Shown here: in pieces, positions 8,582 through 17,665 of the stretch
Position numbering within the stretch: position 1 is the stretch's first letter
Layout: each line of letters opens with the position of its first letter
Origin: RGIG5612 sp045600845
GTDB lineage: Bacteria > Bacillota > Clostridia > Lachnospirales > Lachnospiraceae
Assembly (NCBI GenBank): GCA_045600845.1
Contig: JAZRYR010000017.1
Coordinates: 62,001 to 126,000 of the forward strand
DNA length: 64,000 nucleotides
Direction of reading: 5' to 3'
Notes under the pieces: generated by a model
Databases searched by the model: none
What the model was told of the DNA's origin: nothing
Seen by the model: the letters and a program-made list of their open reading frames with translations, nothing else
Program-made: the position numbers and the translations under genes

Positions 8582-9589
8582 TTAAAGTAAATGAATGTCA
8601 GCCGTTTCGCACGCTTCCTGCATTTCTTCCGGCCAGATAGATGCCTGGACTTCGCCCACATGAGCCTTGCCCAAAAGCAGCATGCACAGACGGGACTGTC
8701 CGATTCCGCCGCCGATGGTGTATGGCAGCTCCTTGTTCATAATCATCTTATGATATGGCAGCTGTAATTTTTCCATTTGTCCGGCTTTTTCCAACTGCTC
8801 CGGCATGCTTTCTTCGCTGACGCGGATGCCCATGGAAGAAATCTCAAAAGCCTGCTTCAGAGGCTCAAACCAGAACAGAATGTCACCATTCAACTGCCAA
8901 TCGTCATAGTCTGGCGCACGCATGTCGTGTGGCTGTCCATCGCCCAGCTTGTCGCCGATGCGTAGGATGAACACTGCGCCATACTCTTTACAGATGACAT
9001 TCTCCCGCTCCTTCGAATCCAGGTTCGGATACATCTGGCGCAATTCTTCGGAATCAATGAACTTAATGTCATCCGGCAGGTGATAAACAGCTTCCGGATA
9101 TTTGTACCAGACTTCATGTTCCATGTGCTTGATGACCTTGAAGATGGTGCGGACCGTATCCACCAGCGTTTCTTCGGTGCGCTGATCTTTGGTGATCACC
9201 CGCTCCCAGTCCCACTGGTCAACATAGATGCTGTGAAGGTTGTCCAGATCCTCGTCCCGGCGGATGGCGTTCATATTGGTGTATAGGCCCTCGCCTGGCT
9301 GGAATCCATAGTGACCTAACGCCCAGCGTTTCCACTTCGCCAGAGACTGAACGATTTCCATGTCCTCTTCCGGCAGCTCCTTTACGTTAAAAGAAACCTT
9401 GCGCTCGGTGCCGCTCAGGTCATCGTTTAAGCCCGAGCTTTTCTTCAGGTATAACGGCGCGGAAATTCGCTCCAGCTGCATTTCCTGGCCGAACTCCTTC
9501 TGAAAAGTGTCACGGATGTATTTGATGGCTTCCTGGGTCTGTCTTACAGAAAGCTTCGGTTTGTAGTTTTCCGGTACGATTAAGTTCAT
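8582..9589 (-). CDS. asnA: Aspartate--ammonia ligase
   Basis: Ammonia-dependent asparagine synthetase AsnA, a class II aaRS-like fold that makes asparagine from aspartate, ammonia and ATP. The family sequence is clear throughout: TQEAIKYIRDTFQ, SGLNDDLSGTERKVSF, LHSIYVDQWDWE, and the C-terminal GGGIGQSRLCMLLL. Length 335 matches the family (about 330). SD AAGGAC lies 9-10 nt upstream of the ATG. It is monocistronic between GH3 and a divergent gene. The leader (9590-9700) can fold a bulged stem but no T-box consensus was found. Confidence 0.95.
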   Translation of the reverse strand: MNLIVPENYKPKLSVRQTQEAIKYIRDTFQKEFGQEMQLERISAPLYLKKSSGLNDDLSGTERKVSFNVKELPEEDMEIVQSLAKWKRWALGHYGFQPGEGLYTNMNAIRRDEDLDNLHSIYVDQWDWERVITKDQRTEETLVDTVRTIFKVIKHMEHEVWYKYPEAVYHLPDDIKFIDSEELRQMYPNLDSKERENVICKEYGAVFILRIGDKLGDGQPHDMRAPDYDDWQLNGDILFWFEPLKQAFEISSMGIRVSEESMPEQLEKAGQMEKLQLPYHKMIMNKELPYTIGGGIGQSRLCMLLLGKAHVGEVQASIWPEEMQEACETADIHLL

Positions 9590-9789
9590 TTTTTAATGTC
9601 CTTTGTAATCTGATTTTCCTCGCAAATGCCACTTTCGGCAATCCGTTTTTGCGGGAATTTTTCTGTTCAATTAAAGAAATATTTTAATATAGGATGCCTT
9701 TGTTGGCAAGAAAATTTCCCTGAAAAATCAAGCCTTTTCGCCACTTTTTTCACGTGGTTAAACCAAGAAAAGAGCGTTTCACAATTCCT

Positions 9790-10669
9790 ATGGAAGAAAA
9801 TACAAAATATGGTAAAATGAGAACAAATAATACTCCCTTTGCTGTTCGTCTGACCCTTTATCGGCAGTTACTCTTTAGTATTTCCGTATTACATTGCCGG
9901 CAAAGATTATTACGCAATGATTCTGGAAGCCCGCAACTCATCCAACACCGCTCAGAATATCCTAAAGAACGGCAAGTGCGCCCTGAATTTCATCAAGGAC
10001 GACAAAAAGTACTTTAAGGAACTGGTGCGCTTAGGATTCCCAGGCAAGACCCCTCAGGAAAAAATGAAAGACTGCTGGTTTGAGCTGATTCCGGGCGAAG
10101 CTGAAGGCGAACGTCCGCTGATTTTAAAGGATGCGTACCAGGTCATCGAGTGCACATGGGACGACTCCTTAGAAGATGCCTACAAGGCAAAAGAACACAT
10201 TGGCGAATTGGAAGGTGTGGAGCCACCATACAATAATTTCAATGGCACCACTTCCAAGTTCGGCTGCCACTTCATCTTAAAAATCGACAAGATTCTTATG
10301 GAAGGCCAGTACGCAGACGCCTTAAAAAACGGCGTAAAAGTAAACTCCTTCCCGAATGTACCAGTAGACTACGGTTATCATGATAGCAAGAATTTCTGGT
10401 ACAAAAAATTCAAGGGCTTCCGTCCAACCAGCGAACCAATTGCAACCAGCAACAGTGCCGATGTGGACAGCGTAATGTACTGTGCAGAGCGTCTGGATAC
10501 AAAGGTTAAATTCACAAAAGAAGCCTGCGAGCTGTACACAAAGATTCCAAGACCATTCATGAAGGCAGCCCTTTTGCAGGTTGCAGAAATCGCAGAGGCC
10601 AACGGCATCGAAGTCATCGACAAATCCGCCGCAGAGAAAATTGCAGAAATTAAGAAGAATATGAAATAA
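9790..10669 (+). pseudogene. Flavin-reductase-like split-barrel protein, 5' end frame-disrupted
   Basis: The intact frame starts at an internal ATG (9917) and encodes about 250 residues resembling the FMN-binding split-barrel flavin reductase family (YYAMILEARNSSNTAQNI, GKCALNFI). Reading this frame upstream gives plausible barrel sequence (PFIGSYSLVFPYYIAGKDY) back to an in-frame TGA near 9854. The sequence before that continues in another frame as MEENTKYGKMRTNNTPFAV from the ATG at 9790. A single extra base at the CTGACCC site would explain both, giving a full-length protein of about 293 residues. It is either a recent frameshift mutation or an assembly error. No good SD precedes 9790 or 9917. 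Family assignment is moderate. Confidence 0.5.
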
Positions 10670-10684
10670 TATTATATAAATATT

Positions 10685-10713
10685 AGAGTCCGTATGCATA
10701 CGGACTCTATTTT
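10685..10713. terminator. Bidirectional terminator
   Basis: AGAGTCCGTATG / CATACGGACTCT is a perfect 24-bp palindrome with A/T-rich flanks and ATTTTTAT on the plus side. It lies between two convergent genes. Confidence 0.85.
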
Positions 10714-10729
10714 TATGTAAATTTATTTT

Positions 10730-12115
10730 CTATTCTGTTTTACCAACTAAATTTACGACCCACTTCCTGCTTCGTAGCATGAAGATGCCGATGGTACATT
10801 TTACCAACTCAATGCCGTTTACAATCAGGAAAATCGGCAGGATAGTCATGCTTGTGAAATGAGCCAGAATGAACGCAACCGGAATATAGCAGACCCAGGT
10901 ACATACGCTATCGAACAAGAAGGTGATGATGGTCTTTCCGCCGCTTCGCAGAGTGAAATAGCATCCGTTGGTGAACGCCTGGAACGGCATGTACATGGCG
11001 TTGATCAAAATAAACTTAATAGCCAGGGTCCGTACGGCCTCCGTCGTGTTATAGATATTGGCCAACGGTGTAGACAGAATCGCCAGCAATCCACCAATAA
11101 CAATGGCAATAATAATGGACAGGAAGATGATCTTGTTGTCGTCTTCCACCGCCTGCTCCAGCCGGCCGGCGCCCAGGTGCTGACCGATAATGATGGAAAT
11201 GGTGGTACCTGCTGCCAGCGTTACGCAGCTGAACAGATTGAAAATCGTGGACGAAATGTTGGTAGCAGAAACAACCTCCAGACCACGTACGGAATAGCAC
11301 TGGTTCAGCATGGCCATACCAGCACTCCATAATACCTCGTTCAAAAGCAACGGGAATCCTCTCTTGGCTACATCTTTAAATAACCGAGCCGGAACCTTCA
11401 ACGTCTTCAAGAGCCCTGAAACAAAGGAAAAACGTTCCTTTTTCTTATGGGTATAAGCAATCAGAATGATGCATTCCACAAAACGGGCAATAACCGTGGC
11501 AATCGCCGCTCCCTCTACGCCCAGTACCGGCGCACCAAATTTTCCGAAAATCAAAATATAGTTGCCGACCAAGTTGATCAGCATGGCAATGATGCTGGCT
11601 TTCATTGGCATCATTGGCTCGCCGCACTCCCTTAAGGTGGAAGCATAAACCTGTCCAATGGCAAACGGCAACATCTGAATCATCATCAAATGCAGGTAAG
11701 ATAAGCTGTGTTCAAAGGTGATGGCCAAATCCAGTCCTTCATTGCCTTCATGCAGGAAAGAAGAAATCAGGGCGTTGCCGCCAAATAGAAATACGAGAGA
11801 GAAAACAATTACAGCACCAACGGCCACAAAATATTTGATGCGGACGGTGTTGCGGATTCCTTCATCGTCTCCCTTTCCGCAGAACTGGGCAGTATAAATA
11901 CCGACGCCGGAAAGTCCGCCGAAAATGCATAGGTTAAAAACAAAGAAAATCTGGTTGGCAATGGCAACGCCGCTCATAGGCTCCGTGCCCACCTGTCCAA
12001 CCATAATATTGTCCAGGAGACTGACAAAGTTTGTAATTACATTCTGTAAAAGAATTGGCGTCATAATGGTAAAGACGCTCTTATAAAACGATTTCGTTCC
12101 GATTAGTTTTTTCAT
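10730..12115 (-). CDS. MATE family efflux transporter
   Basis: A 12-helix cation-coupled multidrug/toxin exporter of about 461 residues. The start MKKLIGTKSFYKSVFTIMTPILLQN and the segment LDNIMVGQVGTEPMSGVAIANQI are typical MATE helix 1-2 sequence. The frame is open back to 12295, but the region before 12115 is not MATE-like and overlaps the neighbour. GAGGC at 12126-12130 is about 10 nt from the ATG at 12115 and only 1 nt from the alternative ATG at 12124. It follows the lipase-like gene by 43 nt on the same strand. The substrate is unknown. Confidence 0.9.
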   Translation of the reverse strand: MKKLIGTKSFYKSVFTIMTPILLQNVITNFVSLLDNIMVGQVGTEPMSGVAIANQIFFVFNLCIFGGLSGVGIYTAQFCGKGDDEGIRNTVRIKYFVAVGAVIVFSLVFLFGGNALISSFLHEGNEGLDLAITFEHSLSYLHLMMIQMLPFAIGQVYASTLRECGEPMMPMKASIIAMLINLVGNYILIFGKFGAPVLGVEGAAIATVIARFVECIILIAYTHKKKERFSFVSGLLKTLKVPARLFKDVAKRGFPLLLNEVLWSAGMAMLNQCYSVRGLEVVSATNISSTIFNLFSCVTLAAGTTISIIIGQHLGAGRLEQAVEDDNKIIFLSIIIAIVIGGLLAILSTPLANIYNTTEAVRTLAIKFILINAMYMPFQAFTNGCYFTLRSGGKTIITFLFDSVCTWVCYIPVAFILAHFTSMTILPIFLIVNGIELVKCTIGIFMLRSRKWVVNLVGKTE

Positions 12116-12158
12116 GATGTTCATTGCCTCAGTCGGGCTGGGGCTTCCCTTATATTTT

Positions 12159-14417
12159 TTATTCCGGTTTATTTTTTTTCCGAAATGCTTTTTTATTAAA
12201 ATGCTTTCCTTCGTGTGGGAAGGTGTAAACTGCCGCAAAACTGCCCAAAAGGAAGTAACATCCCATGGCAATAAATTGAGCCGTGGTGATGGCACCTACG
12301 CCAGTGTAACGGAATAGGAAGAATCCTGCAACTGTCAAAATCAAAAGCGATATCCATATTATCGTGTTCCGTTTGCATCTGTGACGGATACTTCCTCTTA
12401 CCGCAAGCAGAGTCATGATCAGATTCCCAATGGTGATGTAGATTGCTCCCACAATGCTGACCGCCGACAGCAGATACCCAGAGATTTCGCTCATCAGGAA
12501 GAACAGCAAAATCAGCATCAAATGCGGCACAATCACATAATATTTCGAATATGGTTTTCCACGTCTCCGGCAAGTGATGAAGTGGATGATACAAACAAGG
12601 ATGACTACCAGAATCGTCAGGAGCAGGAAAACAAAGGAGCCAGCCAAAATTCCTGCGGTTGCGCCGATAGAGACATGAAACACATTCAGATTTTCCAGCT
12701 GGAACATCATCGCCGGCGTGTATTCAAAGGAAGATGCCCATCCTTTTATCGGACCGCCTTGTTCATCACTGAGAATCGGATAGTCAATCATTGGATAAAT
12801 TTCCAGCCAATATACCTTGTCTTTTTTTGCGGAGAAGCTGATGAGTTTCGTCGTATCCGGCGTAAGTTTTTCCGTGCTATAGGTGGCCACCATATAGTCC
12901 ATGCTTTCGTCCTTCGGCGAATGGATCTTCAGCCGGTAAAGCATATCCCCCGGCAAGGTGATAATCGTCTGAGAACCCTTTCGAACCGCGTAGATTTTCC
13001 GGCTCTTATCTGCCAAGCTTTCGCCCTTCGGTACTTTATAGGAAATATCGCCGTCCCTGTCGATGGTCTCGATAAAACCATCCTCGCCATAAATTTCCAC
13101 GGAAGCTGCTCCCGTAATAATCACTTGTTTCGATACGTTACTGCCGGTGAAAATCTCCTTCGGATTGTCCGAGGAAAACATCCACTCGATGTAAGTGCTT
13201 GGATTATGCTCCCGGATAATATTGGTACCCGTGTCCACGCTGCCATCCCAGTATCCGTCCTTCTCCCGTTTGTCGGTGCCCTTCATATAAGCCATAACAA
13301 CATTGTCCAGGAAGTTCAGCATAGCTTTCGCTTCCGTCTGCTGCTCGCCGTTCAGGAATTTCATGTTTCTGACCGCTTCCGCAATAATTTCCAACAGCTT
13401 ATTGACAGAATCCGAAACCCAGGCTCCTTTCAAGGACTCCTCCAAGTTCACATCGTAATCGGTGTCCGTCGGAAGAATCTGCAACAGATACTCCATCAGC
13501 ATGTGCAGCTGGCCGTTTATTTCCGGATTGTTGGTAAATTTCTTTCCCATCATCTTCTTGGACACTTCGTCGGCCACTACCGTTTTCTCGTAGTAGTAGC
13601 TGTCCATTTCCTGAGCCGGCGTATAAAGTTCCACACCGTAGCGCTCATAGCCCCAGTCCGCAAACGGAATCATCGTAACCGGGTCATACTTCCCCAGAAT
13701 ATTAAAAATGTTGTTATAATTTCCTTTATTTTTCGTAGTTCGCGGTGTCGCAAAATTGTAGCTGTAAACCGCTTTAAACATACCAGTGTCGGTCATGTCT
13801 GCCGCTACGATATTGGAAACTGCTGCGGCCCGGGAATAGCCGGCCGTCCACAGTTTTACATTTCCTTCGATAGCATAGTCTTCGATATATTGGAAAAGGC
13901 GGTCTTCCACCTGAAGGGCCGCCTCGTTAAAGCCCTCATGACGTTCGCCGGTGCCTACAGTAAAATTGCTGAGCCATTCATTTTGATAACCACCGCCACA
14001 AGGAACCACCACGATTACCGTGCTCTGGCCAATTTTCTTCTTTCCGATCATAGTCGAAATCGTGTGTTCTCCCGGTTCCTGATCATAACCTTCCGACCGC
14101 AAATCCGTAAAGCCCGCCTGGGTCAGATACTCGTTGACCCATATGTCCTTCGGCTGTTCCGGATAAACATTATTCCGATAAGCGCTAACGGCCAAACCTA
14201 AGGAAGCCCGAGCCAAAAAATGGTTGTACTCCGATGGCTTTTGGTCAAAGAAGCTGTCGCTGAATTCAAATTCCCAATGAATGACATCCCCGGAAAACAG
14301 CGTAGTGGTAGCTTGAAGATGCAATGTCCCGGAAGGCGCAGCAAAAGCCGGCACCGCCAGAAGCGCTGTCAGAACAAAAACCAATATGCAGCTGAATAGT
14401 CTTTTAATTTTTTTCAA
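12159..14417 (-). CDS. Secreted/membrane lipase-like alpha/beta hydrolase
   Basis: A 752-residue exported protein. A signal peptide (KKIKRLFSCILVFVLTALLA ending VPAFA) is followed by an alpha/beta-hydrolase-like ectodomain with the nucleophile-elbow-type motif TAGYSRAAA (G-x-S-x-A) and FATPRTTKNKGNYNNIFNI, as in class 3 lipase-like proteins. Five to six hydrophobic segments occupy the last ~170 residues (about 580-745). The frame opens at a TTG at 14468 inside the upstream gene, but the TTG at 14417, 10 nt after that gene's stop, begins the signal peptide and is preferred. Upstream of MATE and downstream of a DUF4003-like gene, probably one operon. Specific substrate not inferable. Confidence 0.75.
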   Translation of the reverse strand: MKKIKRLFSCILVFVLTALLAVPAFAAPSGTLHLQATTTLFSGDVIHWEFEFSDSFFDQKPSEYNHFLARASLGLAVSAYRNNVYPEQPKDIWVNEYLTQAGFTDLRSEGYDQEPGEHTISTMIGKKKIGQSTVIVVVPCGGGYQNEWLSNFTVGTGERHEGFNEAALQVEDRLFQYIEDYAIEGNVKLWTAGYSRAAAVSNIVAADMTDTGMFKAVYSYNFATPRTTKNKGNYNNIFNILGKYDPVTMIPFADWGYERYGVELYTPAQEMDSYYYEKTVVADEVSKKMMGKKFTNNPEINGQLHMLMEYLLQILPTDTDYDVNLEESLKGAWVSDSVNKLLEIIAEAVRNMKFLNGEQQTEAKAMLNFLDNVVMAYMKGTDKREKDGYWDGSVDTGTNIIREHNPSTYIEWMFSSDNPKEIFTGSNVSKQVIITGAASVEIYGEDGFIETIDRDGDISYKVPKGESLADKSRKIYAVRKGSQTIITLPGDMLYRLKIHSPKDESMDYMVATYSTEKLTPDTTKLISFSAKKDKVYWLEIYPMIDYPILSDEQGGPIKGWASSFEYTPAMMFQLENLNVFHVSIGATAGILAGSFVFLLLTILVVILVCIIHFITCRRRGKPYSKYYVIVPHLMLILLFFLMSEISGYLLSAVSIVGAIYITIGNLIMTLLAVRGSIRHRCKRNTIIWISLLILTVAGFFLFRYTGVGAITTAQFIAMGCYFLLGSFAAVYTFPHEGKHFNKKAFRKKNKPE

Positions 14418-14427
14418 GGTAACACTC

Positions 14428-15453
14428 TTATTTATGGGAGGACGTCGCCAAAGCGGACTGGTTAACAACCAGTGACGTAATAATGGCCGTCCGTAAAATC
14501 GTTTTTAGAAAACCAGACGGAACGTTATGGATTACCACACAACTTTCCGGCAGATGCCGCATGGCTACCAAAGCACAGGAAAGCAACGTCACATCCACGC
14601 TGTTAAACTTCCTGGTAAAGCCTTTAATCTGACGCAGGGTGATGGACACTTCCTTCACTTCTCTGGCTGCCTCTTCCACGGTTATATCTAAGATGGAAAG
14701 CACCGCCAGCACAATCAAAAGCGGACCCAAACCAGTGGAGCTTCTTCCTGCAGAAAACTTATTATGTAAAGCGATGAACTTCTGGGTTTTCAACTGCGGA
14801 TTCTCGTCCGTCAGAGCCAATACATGACTGACATTCTGCATCGGACTCATCTTTACCACAAACTTCTTTTTCAGAATGCGGTAGCACGCTTCCATTTCCT
14901 GAGTCACATCCGAAATGTCCTCACCGTCCATGGCGATCATCGCCGCGAAGGCCATGTCTTCCTGACCCGTCAGAACCGGATGTTCCTTTTTCATCTGCTC
15001 ATAGATTTTGTAGGTGCGCTCGCAGACATAATCGACCAACTCTTCCGGCGTATTTTCATAAATTACCATCGCCGTAATCAGCCGCTGACCAGAGCCGGTG
15101 AAATAGGTCGGCTTTATGGTTTCATAGGCTTTCAGAACACCCGCCAAATATTCTTCCGGATTCTTTGAAAGCGCCATGCGGATTGCTAAAGGCATCATTA
15201 GATGATCGCGAAAAGCGCTGGACAGCTTGATCCTCCGCTTCAGAATTTTCTTGCATTCTGCAATCTGTGCCTCAAAATCCGAGATGTTTTCTTCCGATTT
15301 TGTCAGCATGTTCCGGGAAACCAGAGCCTCTTTTTCATTATCAAAAGTGTCCAAAAGGCATAAGAAAGCAGCCGTCGCCTGACGGTCGCCGTACTCTCCC
15401 TTAAACTGGTGCTTGATAGATATGTAATTGTCGGTAAAAGATCTCGCTTTCAT
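14428..15453 (-). CDS. DUF4003-like protein
   Basis: A 341-residue soluble, largely helical protein of unknown function. Its layout (short N-terminal helices, repeated LxxM-type helices, conserved AAMIAMDGEDISDV) resembles the DUF4003 family of Firmicutes, though I hold this only moderately. No signal peptide; one hydrophobic stretch (GLGPLLIVLAVLSILDI) could be a buried helix. A possible -10 TACAAT preceded by TGG lies only about 10 nt upstream of the ATG, and no SD is seen at normal spacing, so it may be a near-leaderless first gene of the three-gene minus-strand unit. Confidence 0.6.
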   Translation of the reverse strand: MKARSFTDNYISIKHQFKGEYGDRQATAAFLCLLDTFDNEKEALVSRNMLTKSEENISDFEAQIAECKKILKRRIKLSSAFRDHLMMPLAIRMALSKNPEEYLAGVLKAYETIKPTYFTGSGQRLITAMVIYENTPEELVDYVCERTYKIYEQMKKEHPVLTGQEDMAFAAMIAMDGEDISDVTQEMEACYRILKKKFVVKMSPMQNVSHVLALTDENPQLKTQKFIALHNKFSAGRSSTGLGPLLIVLAVLSILDITVEEAAREVKEVSITLRQIKGFTRKFNSVDVTLLSCALVAMRHLPESCVVIHNVPSGFLKTILRTAIITSLVVNQSALATSSHK

Positions 15454-15533
15454 ACCAGATTATTGTACCAAAAATTCCTCTGAAAAAAAACCTCTCGTGC
15501 GCAAAAGAATGATGTAAAAATCCCTTAATTTTA

Positions 15534-15542
15534 TGTTATAAT
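15534..15542 (+). promoter_or_regulatory. Extended -10 promoter of the URO-D/MoaF unit
   Basis: TGTTATAAT: a perfect TATAAT (15537-15542) with the extended -10 TG one base upstream. No good -35 is present. The strong SD AGAAGGAGG (15565-15573) and ATG follow. Confidence 0.65.
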
Positions 15543-15579
15543 CGCCACAAATATATGTATTGTCAGAAGGAGGTTTTTT

Positions 15580-16641
15580 ATGGCACTGGATACAGGATTT
15601 GACATGAGCGAATTAGAACCAAAGGGCGAAATGACCAGTATGTTCGGCTCTGTCACAAAGATTTTATCAACACCGATTACTCATAGAGAAAATACTCTTA
15701 GACTTTACCAGGGAAAGACCCCGATGTGGACTCCGTTTTCCTTCGGTGATACCAACACCTTCATGATCAGCTGTGACCCGGAAAACATGGCTCGTAATCC
15801 AAAGAGCAAGGGTGGCGTTGACGGCTACGGCATCGAGTGGGTATTCGTAGAGCAGGTTGGCGGCGCAATCGTTAAACCTGGCAACCCTAAGATTAAAGAT
15901 ATTAACCATTGGGAAGATTATGTAACCATTCCGGATCCGGACACCTGGGATTGGGAAGGCTGCTACAATGAGACTTCCAAGAAGTTCATTGACGGACTGG
16001 CTGTTTACACCGCATGCCCTGGCGCTCTGTACGAGAGACTGATTGCCGGCATGGACTGCGACAAAGCCTTAATCGCTTTAGTAGACGAAGACCAGCAGGA
16101 AGGCGTTCACCGCTTCTTCCGCGCCGTTACCGAAGTTCATAAAAAGACTTACTCCAACCTGAAGAAATGGTTCAATCCGGACATCGTAAACTTCAACGAT
16201 GACTGGGGCACACAGCGTGCACAGTTCTTCTCAAACGACACCTACCGCGAAATGATCAAGCCTTACGTTAAGGAAATCATGGACCATGCTCATTCTTTAG
16301 GCATGTATACCGACCTTCACAGCTGTGGCTTCATCGAGCCATTGATTCCGGACATTATCGAAGCCGGCTTAGACAGCTGGGGCGGACAGCCTTTGAACGA
16401 CAAAGCAAAATTAAAAGAAATGTATGGCGACAAGATGATTTTCACCGCACATATCCACGCAGCACAGGATGCTACCGAAGAAGAAATGGACGCTATCGTT
16501 GAAAACTTCATCACCGGCATCGGGGCAGACAACCGCGTATTAGCAGAGGTTATGGGACCTGCAAGACTTCGAGAGAAAGTTTATATCGCTTCCAGAAAGA
16601 ACTATGACCGCCTGTTAGACGAAGGCAAAGTAATTTTCTAA
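15580..16641 (+). CDS. URO-D family methyltransferase-like protein
   Basis: A 353-residue uroporphyrinogen-decarboxylase-fold protein. The DLHSCGFIEPLIPDIIEAGLDSW segment is the region where corrinoid methyltransferases of the MtaA/CmuA/MtbA type place zinc-ligand His and Cys, and FNDDWGTQRAQFF resembles their substrate-side loop. Authentic HemE is unlikely because the arginine-rich porphyrin-binding N-terminus is not seen. It probably transfers a methyl group to or from a corrinoid or thiol, possibly in O-demethylation. No corrinoid protein gene is nearby. A MoaF-like gene follows by 145 nt on the same strand. Confidence 0.8.
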   Translation: MALDTGFDMSELEPKGEMTSMFGSVTKILSTPITHRENTLRLYQGKTPMWTPFSFGDTNTFMISCDPENMARNPKSKGGVDGYGIEWVFVEQVGGAIVKPGNPKIKDINHWEDYVTIPDPDTWDWEGCYNETSKKFIDGLAVYTACPGALYERLIAGMDCDKALIALVDEDQQEGVHRFFRAVTEVHKKTYSNLKKWFNPDIVNFNDDWGTQRAQFFSNDTYREMIKPYVKEIMDHAHSLGMYTDLHSCGFIEPLIPDIIEAGLDSWGGQPLNDKAKLKEMYGDKMIFTAHIHAAQDATEEEMDAIVENFITGIGADNRVLAEVMGPARLREKVYIASRKNYDRLLDEGKVIF

Positions 16642-16654
16642 ATTGAATATATAT

Positions 16655-16767
16655 CGTTCCGCGAGGCGGAACAGGCCTCAGGGCTCCGTCTGCTTCGCAG
16701 ACACCTCGGATTAGCCGAGCGGCTGACGGTCGCTCTGAATTGATAGAAATTCCGGCGCTTCGGCGCC
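16655..16767 (+). repeat. Chain of short GC hairpins between URO-D and moaF genes
   Basis: Four small stem-loops in a row: GTTCCGC-gag-GCGGAAC (16656-16672), GTCTGC-ttc-GCAGAC (16688-16702), CTCGG/CCGAG (16705-16719) and GGCGC-ttc-GCGCC (16754-16767). None is followed by a T run, and the last is only about 6 nt from the moaF SD. They may slow exonucleases or tune expression of the second gene. Confidence 0.6.
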
Positions 16768-16786
16768 ACGAAAAGGAGATATAAAA

Positions 16787-17614
16787 ATGGGACAGGACGT
16801 AAAAAGATGGTATCGTAAATTCAATCTGGATATCGACGCTGAAACTGTAAAAGCAGCCATCGCCAACACAACCGATCCAGAAGTATACACAAAGATTTCT
16901 CTGGCAGGACCTTGGACTCCTCCAGATGTAGACGATTTAGTAGGAAAGACCTTAACCTTCCGCAACGAAGAGCATGTTTACACCTTCCAGTTTGACGGAT
17001 TAAACGACGTGAAATTCGGCGACGATGGCGCAGATCCAAAGGCTTGCTACTGCAACGTAAAAACCTTAAACGGTGAAGTTTATTTCGTAAACTTCTTAGT
17101 ACCAGGCTATGAATGGTGCCGCCAGATCACTTTCGTTCCGGATATGAAGTATGGCTACGCTACCATCGTAGACGCACACTTCGGAACCGAAAACTCCAAC
17201 ATCGACGTTTCCAGAGAGTTCAAGTTCGGCACATTGGACGGCGAATTTGAAGAAGGCGGCGAGCCACATGACTTCACCGACGAATTAATCGGCAAGGCAA
17301 TCGAGTGGAAATACACGGAGCGCCTCATGAAGATCAAACACAGCTACTTCTGCAACCTGTACTACACCTACTCCGCACTGGCTCCAGGCGGCGCATGGGC
17401 AGCAACCAACCCTGCAAACTACACCAAGGTTCGTGACAATCTGTACATCTTCTCCTTCGTAGAGGAGCGCCAGGCTGGACTTCAGGGACTGTTCCTCATC
17501 GACCTTGACCAGGTTCATGACGTAGGATGCTTCTTCGGCGTAAGCGCAGACCATGTATCCAGTGCATGCGCAGGTGCCAAGGGCGAAATGGCCAGCACAA
17601 ATACAATTTTCTAA
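16787..17614 (+). CDS. MoaF-like two-domain beta-barrel protein
   Basis: A 275-residue soluble protein resembling MoaF N- plus C-terminal domains. Features are DLVGKTLTFRNEEHVYTFQFD near the start of the first barrel, then DELIGKAIEWKYTERLMKIKHSYFCNLYYTYS and a C-terminal LIDLDQVHDVGCFFG that recurs in the second MoaF-like protein at 52444-53289 (VLMNLDEMHDVGRSFG). MoaF was first named in an Arthrobacter molybdopterin cluster, but its biochemical role is not established. Here it sits with a URO-D methyltransferase-like gene, with no molybdopterin genes nearby. SD AAAAGGAG precedes the ATG. Confidence 0.75.
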   Translation: MGQDVKRWYRKFNLDIDAETVKAAIANTTDPEVYTKISLAGPWTPPDVDDLVGKTLTFRNEEHVYTFQFDGLNDVKFGDDGADPKACYCNVKTLNGEVYFVNFLVPGYEWCRQITFVPDMKYGYATIVDAHFGTENSNIDVSREFKFGTLDGEFEEGGEPHDFTDELIGKAIEWKYTERLMKIKHSYFCNLYYTYSALAPGGAWAATNPANYTKVRDNLYIFSFVEERQAGLQGLFLIDLDQVHDVGCFFGVSADHVSSACAGAKGEMASTNTIF

Positions 17615-17665
17615 ACAGCGGCAATGTAAGGTGCAACGCAGCAGCGGTGGCGCTGATGCAACAAG

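Noticed and set aside
9590..9789. Asparagine-responsive T-box upstream of asnA
   Set aside because: A bulged stem can be drawn, but no T-box consensus or terminator/antiterminator pair is visible.
10322..10699. A 125-residue Cys/Phe-rich minus-strand frame
   Set aside because: Antisense to the flavin-reductase-like gene with no start signal.
12116..12295. N-terminal extension of the first MATE protein
   Set aside because: The extension is not MATE-like, overlaps the upstream gene's 3' end, and SD spacing favours 12115.
12381..14201. A 606-residue plus-strand open frame
   Set aside because: It is antisense to the lipase-like gene, whose signal peptide, GYSRA motif and membrane helices are convincing. 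The antisense product is His/Arg/Phe-rich with no domain and no SD.
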